This document shows positions 4,990 through 12,982 of a DNA stretch of 64,000 nucleotides, piece after piece (positions within the stretch are counted from its first letter, which is position 1; each line of letters opens with the position of its first letter). The position numbers were made by a program, and so were the translations under genes. Origin of the DNA: a virus; IMG/VR virus record IMGVR_UViG_3300017987_000005, positions 1-64,000 of that record; one strand, 5' to 3'. The notes under the pieces were generated by a model. That model was given only the letters and a program-made list of their open reading frames with translations. It ran no database searches and had not been told where the DNA came from.

Positions 4990-5320
4990 GCGTCCGAAAA
5001 GGGGTTAGCCCGGAGCGGACTCCATCGTGGAGTTGTCCGTGAAGGGAAAATTAAGCTAAGGGGTTTCTTTTCGGAGCTGCTGGCTTGCGCTTAGCTTAAT
5101 CCCACTCCTGGGACGACTCCCTGTTCCGCGAGTAATATATCATTACTCGGTCGGGAATCTTCCCATTTGGGATTATCGAACAAATACGATGACGCGCATT
5201 TGCACAGATTCCCTGTACCGGCAATGGCATTACCCATCACGGTGTGGAGGGATTGTCTGGTTGTGCAAATAGAATTAGTCATCATCGTACTCGTCCTTAA
5301 ACACAAAAGTCCGAAAAGGT
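4990..5320 (-). ncRNA. large ornate structured RNA of unknown class
   Basis: About 330 nt without a credible protein gene, first in the transcript from the promoter at 5342-5369. Long perfect helices are visible: TACGATGA/TCATCGTA enclosing TTTGCACA/TGTGCAAA, CGAGTAAT/ATTACTCG, GATTCCC/GGGAGTC, TTAAGCTAAG/CTTAGCTTAA and ACTCCA/TGGAGT. The 11-mer CCTTTTCGGAC occurs near both ends. I do not recognise tmRNA, RNase P or 6S features. Phage tRNA arrays are known to hold large ncRNAs such as GOLLD and ROOL, but I cannot match it to either from memory. Confidence 0.6.
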
Positions 5321-5341
5321 ACTTTATCAACTTACGCTATC

Positions 5342-5369
5342 ATTGTAGCATATAAAAAAGATATGTCAA
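5342..5369 (-). promoter_or_regulatory. promoter for the tRNA/Ro60 region
   Basis: -35 TTGACA, 16-bp spacer ending TGC, -10 TACAAT, preceded by an A/T-rich block (AGTTTTTTTATTTTTT). It would transcribe the large ncRNA, the tRNAs, Ro60 and the Y-RNA-like units. Confidence 0.8.
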
Positions 5370-5390
5370 GATAAAAAATAAAAAAACTTT

Positions 5391-5603
5391 TCAGCGCACC
5401 TGTATCCGAGATTTGTTACTACCCGTTTTCTTATCGATACGCCGCTGTGAACACTCGTCTGCATAATTATCAGAAATTTCGTATCCGGCCCGAAATCCTA
5501 TCTCGATTAGATTGGTCAGGACTCCAAAAAGGAAGAAAGGGAGCATCCACAACAGCATTAAAACATGCATGAAAAACAGTGGTATTACTTTAATGAAGCT
5601 CAT
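5391..5603 (-). CDS. small membrane protein
   Basis: 70 aa. The N-terminal half is a long hydrophobic stretch with two possible membrane segments (residues about 5-22 and 24-40), followed by a charged tail rich in K and R. The start ATG overlaps the end of the gene upstream (5590-5877), so the two are translationally coupled. It is the last gene before the promoter of the RNA region. Function unknown. Confidence 0.6.
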   Translation of the reverse strand: MSFIKVIPLFFMHVLMLLWMLPFFLFGVLTNLIEIGFRAGYEISDNYADECSQRRIDKKTGSNKSRIQVR

Positions 5604-5877
5604 ATATAACTCCGTCAATCTCAGTCATTACATTCGTATATCTCAGGTCGGTAATTATCTTCCCTTTAGCTGGTCCCTTAGATGGGTCCTCATGCTTAGC
5701 GGTGACGGATATCTCTGCTGCAACCTCTATCCTCGACTTCCCGCACTCGCATATAATAGGCAACTCAATCCGGTCCCCATTACGATAAAGCACTCGCCGA
5801 CAGATTGAGCACTGCATAGTCTTGAGTGGGGATATCGGTTTTCCATCTTTATCCATCGGTGTAATATTTTCATTCAT
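5590..5877 (-). CDS. zinc-ribbon protein, unknown function
   Basis: 95 aa from the ATG that overlaps the upstream stop; a second ATG 15 bases further upstream is possible. The centre carries CSICRR and, 19 residues on, CECGK, a short treble-clef or rubredoxin-like zinc site. It lies in a run of overlapping small genes with its neighbours on both sides. No family recognised. Confidence 0.6.
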   Translation of the reverse strand: MNENITPMDKDGKPISPLKTMQCSICRRVLYRNGDRIELPIICECGKSRIEVAAEISVTAKHEDPSKGPAKGKIITDLRYTNVMTEIDGVIYELH

Positions 5878-6392
5878 TATGTCATTCTCCATGCAAACCA
5901 CATCGAAAAAAGTTCCGCATCACCATTAGTATATCTTCCAGATGATGATGGAAACGGATAATACTCATATTTCCTATACTCCCCATTATTATAACGAATC
6001 TTCCTGATTTTCATATCCAAAAGCTTAGCTGCGGCGCCGCGCAATACGTCCTTCATCAAAGAAATAACTTTATCCAGAATATCGAAGCACTCTTCCCGCA
6101 AAGCAAAAAACCATACTATATGTCCAAGCTCATGCATCCGGATATACCGCGATACTCCGTTGTCTCTTAAATCAATATCGTTCAGCACCATCTCTATGTC
6201 GCAATCATCCCAATCATCATGATGCCATACCCAGGGTGGCAACCCTTCGACCCACGAACGCTTCGGATATAATAATATTCGCGCAGTAGTCGAATCATCT
6301 TTAACTACGGTGACTCTGGACACCCTGCTATCTTCGACCCCGAAATCTCTCAATAAATTCCGAGCTTCCTCCTGAACTTCAAACTGGGTCAT
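5877..6392 (-). CDS. HExxH metallopeptidase-like protein
   Basis: 171 aa. A single zincin signature HELGH at residues 87-91 follows a region like the ImmA/IrrE and SprT families, in which phage proteins of this size occur. No signal peptide is seen, so a cytoplasmic role is likely. The start ATG overlaps the upstream TGA (ATGA). A third zinc ligand cannot be placed with confidence. Substrate unknown; two more HExxH proteins occur at 31501 and 38703. Confidence 0.6.
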   Translation of the reverse strand: MTQFEVQEEARNLLRDFGVEDSRVSRVTVVKDDSTTARILLYPKRSWVEGLPPWVWHHDDWDDCDIEMVLNDIDLRDNGVSRYIRMHELGHIVWFFALREECFDILDKVISLMKDVLRGAAAKLLDMKIRKIRYNNGEYRKYEYYPFPSSSGRYTNGDAELFSMWFAWRMT

Positions 6393-6871
6393 GCGAACCA
6401 CTTCTTCAATCCGGATTCCTCAAACCACCGGCTCACAGTCGTCTGAGATATCCCGAAATGGTCTGCTACCTGCTGCATCGACAGTGTCGGGTTACATTTT
6501 ATCAATCCGATTACTTTATCGTAATACTTCTCACGAAGTTTCGGAGGACGTCCCTTTGGCGTATTAGATTTATTCGGGGTCTTACATGAAACGCGTCCTG
6601 AAACTATGTTCCGAAATCCTAAAGGATTATCCGGACGATACCTCTCGCATAACTGGGCTACAGTCAGATTATCCCGCGTCATCTCCTCCAGGTCAGCTTC
6701 AGATAAATCAGCTAATCTGACAATCTCTCCGCAGCACTTATAACAAGATACTCCTCCGAACCCTACTTCACGCTGATGTCCGCATACAATACAGAACGCG
6801 TAGCGGGTGACGGCTTTCCCCGTATCGTGACGGGCATACGTATTAGTATCGTCCCAGTCTCTTCCTATCAT
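6389..6871 (-). CDS. zinc-ribbon and helix-turn-helix DNA-binding protein
   Basis: 160 aa. The N-terminal part has CIVCGHQ...CYKCCG, a zinc ribbon. The C-terminal 40 residues form a clear helix-turn-helix (SMQQVADHFGISQTTVSRWF) with a basic linker before it (KGRPPKLREKYYDK). It is probably a transcription regulator or a recombinase-derived DNA binder. It ends LKKWFA, which resembles a shortened form of the W-F tail found elsewhere in the window. The ATG start overlaps the upstream gene by 29 bases. Confidence 0.65.
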   Translation of the reverse strand: MIGRDWDDTNTYARHDTGKAVTRYAFCIVCGHQREVGFGGVSCYKCCGEIVRLADLSEADLEEMTRDNLTVAQLCERYRPDNPLGFRNIVSGRVSCKTPNKSNTPKGRPPKLREKYYDKVIGLIKCNPTLSMQQVADHFGISQTTVSRWFEESGLKKWFA

Positions 6872-7085
6872 CCCCACTCTCCTTGTGCTTACGGCGCTCG
6901 TTACCGGCGCTCTCAAATATCATCGCAATAAAAATACACCCAAGCGCTAACAGAAACCACTGCCAATTATCCATAAGCAGTTGGGTCTCCGTTCGGTCAG
7001 GCGTCATAAAACGGCGTATCAAAGCTGCGTAAAACAATGCGCATGCTCCGATAATATAAAGCGTACAGGTAATAATACTTCTCAT
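6843..7085 (-). CDS. small two-helix membrane protein
   Basis: 80 aa. Two hydrophobic segments, residues 4-22 and 43-60, are separated by a short polar loop (MTPDRTETQ), with a basic C-terminal tail. The ATG overlaps the upstream stop. Function unknown. Confidence 0.6.
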   Translation of the reverse strand: MRSIITCTLYIIGACALFYAALIRRFMTPDRTETQLLMDNWQWFLLALGCIFIAMIFESAGNERRKHKESGDDRKRLGRY

Positions 7086-7282
7086 TCTATCGGTCCCCGA
7101 CCCAACAAATAATCCTCGGTCCTCTTCTCACTGTGTACGATAGTGCTGAAAAAGTATGCTTTCTGCTTCTCATACTCAGCCTTGCACTTCTCATCACAGG
7201 CAAAATCCCCATCAATATTGACGCAGATGGCGTTAGGACTGTTCAGCGGATTTTTTCCGCACTTTTCGTTCACGCAACTCAT
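7082..7282 (-). CDS. small cysteine-rich protein
   Basis: 66 aa. Four cysteines (CVNEKC, C, CDEKC) resemble a MYM or treble-clef zinc finger. It overlaps the upstream gene by 50 bases and the downstream gene by four. Function unknown. Confidence 0.55.
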   Translation of the reverse strand: MSCVNEKCGKNPLNSPNAICVNIDGDFACDEKCKAEYEKQKAYFFSTIVHSEKRTEDYLLGRGPIE

Positions 7283-7844
7283 GCTTTCTCGCTTTCCAAT
7301 AAGTCCACGGTTTATATTTTTTATCTATCCTGAGCTGCCCCATTAACTCCGGTACAGTCGCCTGCATCCCGAACCACAGGACAAACGGTATATTCGCGAA
7401 CAAGTACAGCCACGTAAACGGATGCCATATCCTGAATCGCGCTTTCCATACTTGGCAGTCGAGATAAAGCTGCATGGCTCCTGTGTAATACAGAAACCAT
7501 CCAAACAGCTTTACCTGTTGTTTCGCAGTCTTAATACAGTAATAGCGCATATCCGGCATATATTCTTTGTCACGCGGAATAAATCCGCACTCAGGACAAT
7601 AATAATTCTTGTGCTTCCCGACATCCTCTTCATCACCGAACATGTGCATATCAGCATTACACTCTTCGCACTTATACGGAAGTCCGATGACGGCTCCGTC
7701 GATGTACTTCTTCACAACTTCGACGTCATCAAAATCTTCATCGGGCCATCCGCAATCTTCACAGTATGCATCATCTCCGCGCGGAAATACGAGCAGTTCT
7801 CCGCACTGAGGGCAATTCGGGCTTACTTTATCTGAATCGGACAT
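7233..7844 (-). CDS. double zinc-ribbon protein with a membrane segment
   Basis: 203 aa. An acidic N-terminal half carries two zinc ribbons (CPQCGE...CEDCG and CEECNA...CPECG). The C-terminal half has a hydrophobic segment near WLYLFANIPFVLWFGM and ends strongly basic. It follows the RtcB gene, from which it is one base apart. A membrane-bound metal or RNA-binding protein is possible, but no family is recognised. Confidence 0.6.
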   Translation of the reverse strand: MSDSDKVSPNCPQCGELLVFPRGDDAYCEDCGWPDEDFDDVEVVKKYIDGAVIGLPYKCEECNADMHMFGDEEDVGKHKNYYCPECGFIPRDKEYMPDMRYYCIKTAKQQVKLFGWFLYYTGAMQLYLDCQVWKARFRIWHPFTWLYLFANIPFVLWFGMQATVPELMGQLRIDKKYKPWTYWKARKHELRERKVRKKSAEQS

Positions 7845-7845
7845 G

Positions 7846-9009
7846 CTATCCCTTTACAACTGCGAGCGGGGTCAGCTTCTCAACAATCTTCACGAGGTCA
7901 GTCTGCGACTCCATGACTTCATCTATATCCTTATAAGCGCCTGCCGCTTCGTCCAGGTCCTTCTTTCCGCGAATCGAGTGAAGAATCCCCTGGTCGTCGA
8001 GACGCCTCTGCTCCGCAACAAGGTCAAGCTCACGCTGAGCAGCTTTACGCCCCATCTTACGTCCGGCTCCGTGACTACAGGACTCGAATGAATCGCGACA
8101 TCCTTTTCCTTCAACGATATACGACGCAGTTCCCTGCGACCCTGGGATAATCCCGAGCTGTCCCTTCTTCGCAGAAGTAGCTCCCTTACGATGAACCCAT
8201 ACGTTCTTCCCGAAATGGTTCTCAAGAACAGCGTAGTTGTGATGGATATTGATTGCACCATCAAACCCACACGTAGTAATGTCGTTGACAATATCTTTTA
8301 ACGTGTCCATCATAACTCCCCGATTCGCTGCTGCGAATGCGAGGGCATAGTTCATTCCGTCAATATAGAGCCCGGCATCGCGCTCCCCGGTAGGCAGGAA
8401 CGCAAGGTCTTTGTCCGGAAGGTCTGAGAACCATCGGTTACAAAGCTCCAGAGCTTTCTTGTGGAAGAAGTTCGCAATCTTCAGTCCAAAGTTACGAGAA
8501 CCGCTGTGAATCATCAGCCACAGCATCCCTTCCTCACTCTTCTGCAACTCAATGAAATGGTTTCCTCCCCCGAGAGTTCCGAGCTGCTTCGTAGCAGATT
8601 CAAGCTCCTCCCGAACAGGCTGGACGTGGTCAGCAGGTTCGTTGAACACTTCATGTTCAATAGGATTATCCTGATGATTGAATCCAACCGGAATACGGTC
8701 ACGTACTTCCGAAAGAATCTTCTTCAGGGTATCGGTATCGACATCATCAGCTTTAATGTCAGTCTTAACTGCGCACATGCCGCACCCAATATCTACTCCG
8801 ACAGCATTCGGGACAATGACACAATCAGCGGCAAGAACTCCGCCGATAGGCATCCCGTACCCCTGATGACAATCCGGCATCAATGCGATATGACTATGTG
8901 CAAACGGAAGGTTCGACAGGTTCTTCGCCTGCTCGAGCGCTCCCGGCTCAACGTAATCACACCACGACTTTACTGGTAATCCACATCCTTCTTTAATCAC
9001 CCACTTCAT
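7846..9009 (-). CDS. rtcB: RNA-splicing ligase RtcB
   Basis: 387 aa. RtcB joins RNA 2',3'-cyclic-phosphate or 3'-phosphate ends to 5'-OH ends, using GTP and Mn2+. Numbering from the first of three ATGs: a metal Cys in VDIGCGM (78), GGNHF (about 150-154), IHSGSR (170) and IHHN (257-260), then the histidine that takes GMP in CSHGAGR (about 315). Length is close to bacterial RtcB. The third ATG has AGAGGA eight bases upstream and is preferred. The gene overlaps the RNase Z-like gene. Natural substrates could be tRNAs or rRNA cut by host anticodon nucleases, or ends made within the permuted tRNA units near 1-2 kb; the sequence does not decide. Confidence 0.95.
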   Translation of the reverse strand: MKWVIKEGCGLPVKSWCDYVEPGALEQAKNLSNLPFAHSHIALMPDCHQGYGMPIGGVLAADCVIVPNAVGVDIGCGMCAVKTDIKADDVDTDTLKKILSEVRDRIPVGFNHQDNPIEHEVFNEPADHVQPVREELESATKQLGTLGGGNHFIELQKSEEGMLWLMIHSGSRNFGLKIANFFHKKALELCNRWFSDLPDKDLAFLPTGERDAGLYIDGMNYALAFAAANRGVMMDTLKDIVNDITTCGFDGAINIHHNYAVLENHFGKNVWVHRKGATSAKKGQLGIIPGSQGTASYIVEGKGCRDSFESCSHGAGRKMGRKAAQRELDLVAEQRRLDDQGILHSIRGKKDLDEAAGAYKDIDEVMESQTDLVKIVEKLTPLAVVKG

Positions 9010-9868
9010 CATCATTCCTCTCGAATCTATAAATCATTCCTTCTTCGGCCCATCCCGCGAAATCGCTGATATCCTGCTCGTCGTAATTATCGGCATAATG
9101 CATAAGATACATCTTATTCTTCACTTCCTCGGGAAGTCCCTTTAACTCCTCCAATGAAGCGTGAACTGCTCCGGGGAAAAACTGGACATCGTGGAACATC
9201 ACTTCGGACTTATCTGCATACTGGTCAATCAGCTCGGTATCGAATCGAGTATCTCCCGAGACAAAGACGCGACCGTCAATAAAAAGTCCATAAGATACAA
9301 ACGAAGCTTCCCATGCCATTGACTGCTCCGGTATATGCATCGTCCTGAACAGCTCTATTGTCAGGCCATCCAGCTTTACGCTCCAGGTCTCCCTCGGCTG
9401 CATGGTCTTCCACTTCGGTCTGACAATATCAAAAAAGTCCGCCATATGAAGGCACTGACCCCCTCCGTCCGGTGACTCATTCCACTCAAGCCCCCCGCGA
9501 AGCGTCTGGTCCCAAAGTACTCGCTGATACTCCTCGGTTAGTACGATATTGACTTTGGGCTTATCCATGAAACGCATTCCGACGTATCTGTTCATCAAGG
9601 CAATACACTCGAGTCCCCCGACATGGTCAGCATGCGAATGTGTCGGCAACACACATTCTATATTCGTCACGTCCAATCCGGTATTCTTCTTCAGCGCTGC
9701 TGGTCCGGTCATCCCGAAATCGACCATAATATGCTGGTCGCCCTTGACGATGAGAAAATTCGTCTGACAATTCTTCTGTGCAAATGCGGAGCCTACCCCG
9801 ATGAAACAGATATCTAGTTCTCCATCATTCGTCAGCGACAGCTTGTCTGCTACTTTAATCTTTTCCAC
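8993..9868 (-). CDS. RNase Z-like metallo-beta-lactamase-fold hydrolase
   Basis: 291 aa. The zinc motif THSHADHVGG (about residues 76-85), the downstream Asp in VSGDTRFD and the last His in LMHYAD give a full metallo-beta-lactamase metal set. The N-terminal GVGSAFAQKN and VDFG order is that of the RNase Z/ElaC and arylsulfatase-like branch. RNase Z cuts pre-tRNA 3' ends, which would suit a phage with a large tRNA array, but a phosphodiesterase role is equally possible. A GTG start with AGGAG seven bases upstream is chosen. The gene overlaps rtcB by 17 bases. Confidence 0.85.
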   Translation of the reverse strand: MEKIKVADKLSLTNDGELDICFIGVGSAFAQKNCQTNFLIVKGDQHIMVDFGMTGPAALKKNTGLDVTNIECVLPTHSHADHVGGLECIALMNRYVGMRFMDKPKVNIVLTEEYQRVLWDQTLRGGLEWNESPDGGGQCLHMADFFDIVRPKWKTMQPRETWSVKLDGLTIELFRTMHIPEQSMAWEASFVSYGLFIDGRVFVSGDTRFDTELIDQYADKSEVMFHDVQFFPGAVHASLEELKGLPEEVKNKMYLMHYADNYDEQDISDFAGWAEEGMIYRFERNDDEVGD

Positions 9869-10244
9869 TAACACTCTCCTTTTTGAACTTATTCCCTACG
9901 AATACTTCCATCTCACTCCAATCAAAATCAACTACTGAAGCGCAACGTTTGCAAATCCCGTGCTCCTCCGCGCACTCCGGGCAAACATCGTCAGTATTCG
10001 TACTTCCGAACGTCATGTCTTTCCCACACACTCCACAAGGCTTCATTGTTATTGCCTGACCTCCGATTCGAGACGTATGGATATAAAAACAGAGCGGACA
10101 TAAATTCTCTTCGAGTCGCTTATCGCGCTCTACATCATACTTCGCGCGTTCAGATGCTTCGATGTGTTTACGCACACCCTTCTTTGCCCAGTGAGTCTGG
10201 CTACGCACACGCTCGTTATCTACTTTAACAGCTTTGTATTCCAT
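9855..10244 (-). CDS. zinc-ribbon protein, unknown function
   Basis: 129 aa. A basic N-terminal half is followed by three CxxC pairs (CPLC, CGVC, CPEC and CKRC), probably two zinc ribbons. It overlaps the RNase Z-like gene by 14 bases and is probably co-translated with it. Function unknown. Confidence 0.6.
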   Translation of the reverse strand: MEYKAVKVDNERVRSQTHWAKKGVRKHIEASERAKYDVERDKRLEENLCPLCFYIHTSRIGGQAITMKPCGVCGKDMTFGSTNTDDVCPECAEEHGICKRCASVVDFDWSEMEVFVGNKFKKESVSGKD

Positions 10245-10594
10245 TATTCGTCCTCCGAACTATTCTCCGCTAACTGACGTAGAATGCTATTCGTGCTTCT
10301 CGCCATATCCCATCCGATACGAAAAGCTTCATTAACTTCCATATCCGGCTTATCAGGCCAGACAGTTTTCTTATAATCTTCTATATCCTTGTACATGTAA
10401 TCGTGCTTATCCTCAGACTCCTTTAAGTTCATAATAAGCGTTCCGATAATTTCCATCCGCAACCAGTTCATCGAATCTTTCTGTCCCGTAGATTCGAGCT
10501 GTTCAGGCAGCAAGTCCAAATCATACAAAATAGACTGGGCATCGGTGTCGGTACATATAAACTTCATTACGGCATCTTTGTCAAATTCTTTCAT
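10244..10594 (-). CDS. helical protein, unknown function
   Basis: 116 aa, acidic, mostly predicted helix (ESEDKHDYMYKDIEDYKK). The second of two close ATGs is preferred because AAGGAA lies five bases before it. The stop overlaps the next start. No family recognised. Confidence 0.55.
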   Translation of the reverse strand: MKEFDKDAVMKFICTDTDAQSILYDLDLLPEQLESTGQKDSMNWLRMEIIGTLIMNLKESEDKHDYMYKDIEDYKKTVWPDKPDMEVNEAFRIGWDMARSTNSILRQLAENSSEDE

Positions 10595-11381
10595 CTTCAT
10601 TCCTTACAAGCTCATAGTCTTTAACTACTTTTCCTTTTTTCTTATTCCCGCGTACGTGAGGAGGGCACCACATGTTACCTACAAATCCGCTGACATGCGG
10701 TTTCTCGGGAGTATAGTGCATAATGTGTCCACGACAAAGATGGACTCTATTAGTCCATCCTCCAGCTCCTCTCGACTCACTTATTGAAGTGCTACCACTA
10801 GTAATCTCGAGCGTGTAATAAGAAACTAATGGAAGCTTCCCGTTCTTACGCCGCTTCTTTTGAATATTCTTATGCGGATTATTTTTAACAGTTCGTATGT
10901 TCTTGCACGATAAGAACTCAAGGAACTTCTTCAACAGCGATATTCCAGACATGAATGCAGTAACCTGAAAGAACTCGAACTTAACTGACGTTGCATTATG
11001 GGCGTCGTCAAAATCAAGAAAATCCTTATGCTCCAATCGCAAATCTTCGTGATTAAACGCATACGACATGAATCTTCCAATAGCCATTCCTGGAGCGTCC
11101 GGCTTTTTGAAATGAGAATTGAGCGCAATTAGTCCTATGCGGTATCTCCCCGAATCATAATACGCATCATCGCTTACTTCAAATGCCCATATAAGTGTGT
11201 CGCTAAAAGCTATAACTGTATTAGGATAAGGAAGTCTGGATGGGAGAATAAAAGGGTCTTCCCACATCATGCTCTTAGGGATAAGCATATCTTCGTCAGC
11301 CCTGAACACTACGGCGTCGTTCAGCCTCACTCCGGCTGCTTGTATATCGTGCTCTCTCCACGTATCAATATACACGGTCAT
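10581..11381 (-). CDS. phage protein with C-terminal HxxRGHxxxY-type repeat domain
   Basis: 266 aa. The N-terminal two thirds are unrecognised. The last 60 residues (HLCRGHIMHYTPEKPH, then WCPPHVRGNKKKG) match a common phage and prophage pattern, R-x-H-x-V-R-G-H followed by W-x-x-x-H-x-R-G, seen at the ends of many proteins of unknown function. It starts with an ATGA overlap to the small gene upstream. Confidence 0.6.
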   Translation of the reverse strand: MTVYIDTWREHDIQAAGVRLNDAVVFRADEDMLIPKSMMWEDPFILPSRLPYPNTVIAFSDTLIWAFEVSDDAYYDSGRYRIGLIALNSHFKKPDAPGMAIGRFMSYAFNHEDLRLEHKDFLDFDDAHNATSVKFEFFQVTAFMSGISLLKKFLEFLSCKNIRTVKNNPHKNIQKKRRKNGKLPLVSYYTLEITSGSTSISESRGAGGWTNRVHLCRGHIMHYTPEKPHVSGFVGNMWCPPHVRGNKKKGKVVKDYELVRNEDERI

Positions 11382-11554
11382 TTCTCCAGCGTACTTGCGT
11401 ACTCAATACATTTGGTCTCGGCTTCCGATTTCGATTCAAATGGCCCGTAGCAAAAAGACTCGGTCTCATCCCAAAAATACCATCCCGGCCCTTCGTACCC
11501 GGCGTCCTTAAGTCCCTGAGACTCCTCGTCATAATATCGAACAGATTTACTCAT
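11378..11554 (-). CDS. small acidic protein
   Basis: 58 aa, starting MSKSVRYYDEESQGL. It contains an aromatic stretch (GPGWYFWDETESFCYGPF) followed by a short helix. Both ends overlap neighbouring genes by one to four bases, as expected for a real gene in this operon. The pattern WYF...GPFES...A resembles phage proteins annotated only as hypothetical. Confidence 0.6.
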   Translation of the reverse strand: MSKSVRYYDEESQGLKDAGYEGPGWYFWDETESFCYGPFESKSEAETKCIEYASTLEK

Positions 11555-12054
11555 CATGTGCTCACTTTCTCTTTCTTCTTAAGGAAAAGCTCAGCTTCCT
11601 TACAATCCATACACATCCCGCTGAATACTTTTTTGAAGGGCCACCCTTTATCCCCAGGCTCCCCTCTCGATACTACGCACTTGCTCGTAGCTCCGCGAAT
11701 ACACGAATGCTTCTGCTTCGCTGCTTTGCATTTTACATAATCAACATCTTCCGGATGCGGTCCGGTCGTATCGCTGCGCAACGATTTAAGCTCCTCAATC
11801 TGGCGCTTAGTGTCCGCAATATCCTCTTCAACAGCTTCGAGATGACGAATTTTCTTATGAATAAGTCGCTCAAGCTCCTTCCGTGGGAACTTACTCACTT
11901 TACGAATCTTCCATACTGGAAAATCCCAGTGAGTACTGTCAATCTCAAACTCCGCATAAGAAATAGCTTCCTCGCGATTATCAGCTTCGAGATACCAAAC
12001 ATGGTGTCCCTGATGTCCGGGTCCATGACGGCAATCTACTTTGTACCACGGCAT
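11554..12054 (-). CDS. coiled-coil protein with C-terminal cysteine cluster
   Basis: 166 aa. The N-terminal 50 residues (WYKVDCRHGPGHQGH...A.SYAEFE) form a small alpha/beta unit. A coiled coil covers about 58-95, and the C-terminal part has five cysteines (CKAAKQKHSC, SKC, CMDC). The stop overlaps the next start. Function unknown. Confidence 0.55.
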   Translation of the reverse strand: MPWYKVDCRHGPGHQGHHVWYLEADNREEAISYAEFEIDSTHWDFPVWKIRKVSKFPRKELERLIHKKIRHLEAVEEDIADTKRQIEELKSLRSDTTGPHPEDVDYVKCKAAKQKHSCIRGATSKCVVSRGEPGDKGWPFKKVFSGMCMDCKEAELFLKKKEKVST

Positions 12055-12242
12055 TTCTCGTCCTTTCTGTACTGCTCTGAAAGCTCATTCTGTAAATCAA
12101 CTAGTAAATCTCGCAACTGATGCGGAACTTCTATTTCGAAATGGCTGAAATCCTCCGCCCAACATGCGTCTATTTTATCCGGGGCTTCTTTCGGCTTCCA
12201 GGCAGTATGAAGAAGCGCTCCGTATTTCTTCAAGTTCAGCAT
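12036..12242 (-). CDS. small protein, unknown function
   Basis: 68 aa. Mixed N-terminal part with W and H, then a helical end (LRDLLVDLQNELSEQY). It overlaps both neighbours by a few bases. Nothing recognisable. Confidence 0.5.
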   Translation of the reverse strand: MLNLKKYGALLHTAWKPKEAPDKIDACWAEDFSHFEIEVPHQLRDLLVDLQNELSEQYRKDEKCRGTK

Positions 12243-12472
12243 GGGAGATTCTCCTTGTACTTATCCAGCTTTTTGCGAAGCTTCTTTTCGTCATTAAGAA
12301 TCTCGCACAACGTATCATATAAAAACAGTCCAAGAAGATACGGATGAATATCATCGCCGAAATCACGACAAGTAAAAGCACTATCAACAACTTCGTTATC
12401 GTCGCCGTCAAGCTGACTGCTGACTTCGAATCCATGTGGAACAAGTCCCACGCGCACTACTGATGATTTCAT
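12236..12472 (-). CDS. small protein, unknown function
   Basis: 78 aa. A beta-rich N-terminus is followed by a helix ending KKLRKKLDKYKENL. Seven-base overlap with the gene downstream. No family recognised. Confidence 0.5.
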   Translation of the reverse strand: MKSSVVRVGLVPHGFEVSSQLDGDDNEVVDSAFTCRDFGDDIHPYLLGLFLYDTLCEILNDEKKLRKKLDKYKENLPC

Positions 12473-12475
12473 CGC

Positions 12476-12667
12476 TCACTCTCCTTTAATATCGCGGCTA
12501 ATCGAATCTAAGTTGACTCGAATATATTCATAAACTTCAGGATAATTCTCACGGACCCACCAAAAATCACACTTATACAGCCAGACTAAATATGCTGCGG
12601 GTACGTCCTTGAGTCTCTCTCCTCCATGTGCTCCAAATCTAAGTATATAGTTTCCATCAACATTCAT
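12476..12667 (-). CDS. DUF3820-like small protein (copy 2)
   Basis: 63 aa. Residues 9-35 (LRFGAHGGERLKDVPAAYLVW) match the FG.hkG..l.dvP.dYl.WL core of the DUF3820 family, whose role is unknown. The start ATG lies within the last codons of the paralogous gene upstream, so the pair looks like a tandem duplication. Confidence 0.6.
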   Translation of the reverse strand: MNVDGNYILRFGAHGGERLKDVPAAYLVWLYKCDFWWVRENYPEVYEYIRVNLDSISRDIKGE

Positions 12668-12833
12668 CTTCCAAAGCATCCCAGTTATCCTCGATATACT
12701 TCTCGAGGTCGGGGTAGCTCTCCTGCCAATCGCTATCACAATCTTCGTACAGCCACATCAGATAGTCCGCTGGAACATCCTTCAATGGGACTCCTACGTG
12801 GGTCCCGAACGGCATAGGCGTATTATCATTCAT
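12657..12833 (-). CDS. DUF3820-like small protein (copy 1)
   Basis: 58 aa. It begins MNDNTPMPFGTHVG and continues PLKDVPADYLMWLYED, a clear DUF3820 core; the C-terminal half is acidic. The start is immediately preceded by the TAA of the gene upstream (TAATG). It shares P-x-x-YL-x-WLY with copy 2 directly downstream. Confidence 0.65.
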   Translation of the reverse strand: MNDNTPMPFGTHVGVPLKDVPADYLMWLYEDCDSDWQESYPDLEKYIEDNWDALEDEC

Positions 12834-12982
12834 TACTTAAACCACCAAAAACAACAGGTCATGCGATATCTACTTCCTCCTGGTCCATCCATCAAGGCTG
12901 ACCTCCATCCGGTCACTTTGTATATCCTGTGTCCGGGGTCAATCCATTTTCTCCAGATTAAACGAAACAAAAATTTCCTCAT
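12833..12982 (-). CDS. very small basic protein ending WWFK
   Basis: 49 aa, starting MRKFLFRLIWRKWIDPGHRI and ending CCFWWFK. It is basic and aromatic. The junction TGGTTTAAGTAATG, which holds the end of this gene and the start of the next, is nearly the same as the W-F tail junctions elsewhere in the window. Function unknown. Confidence 0.55.
   Translation of the reverse strand: MRKFLFRLIWRKWIDPGHRIYKVTGWRSALMDGPGGSRYRMTCCFWWFK

Noticed and set aside
4990-5320. tmRNA or RNase P RNA
   Set aside because: No tRNA-like T arm with CCA and no tag-peptide frame for tmRNA; no recognisable P4 sequences for RNase P.
5877-6392. MWFAWRMT at the end of the gene at 5877 as a W-F tail
   Set aside because: Only W-F is shared; the N-N-G part is missing and the context differs, so it was not counted.
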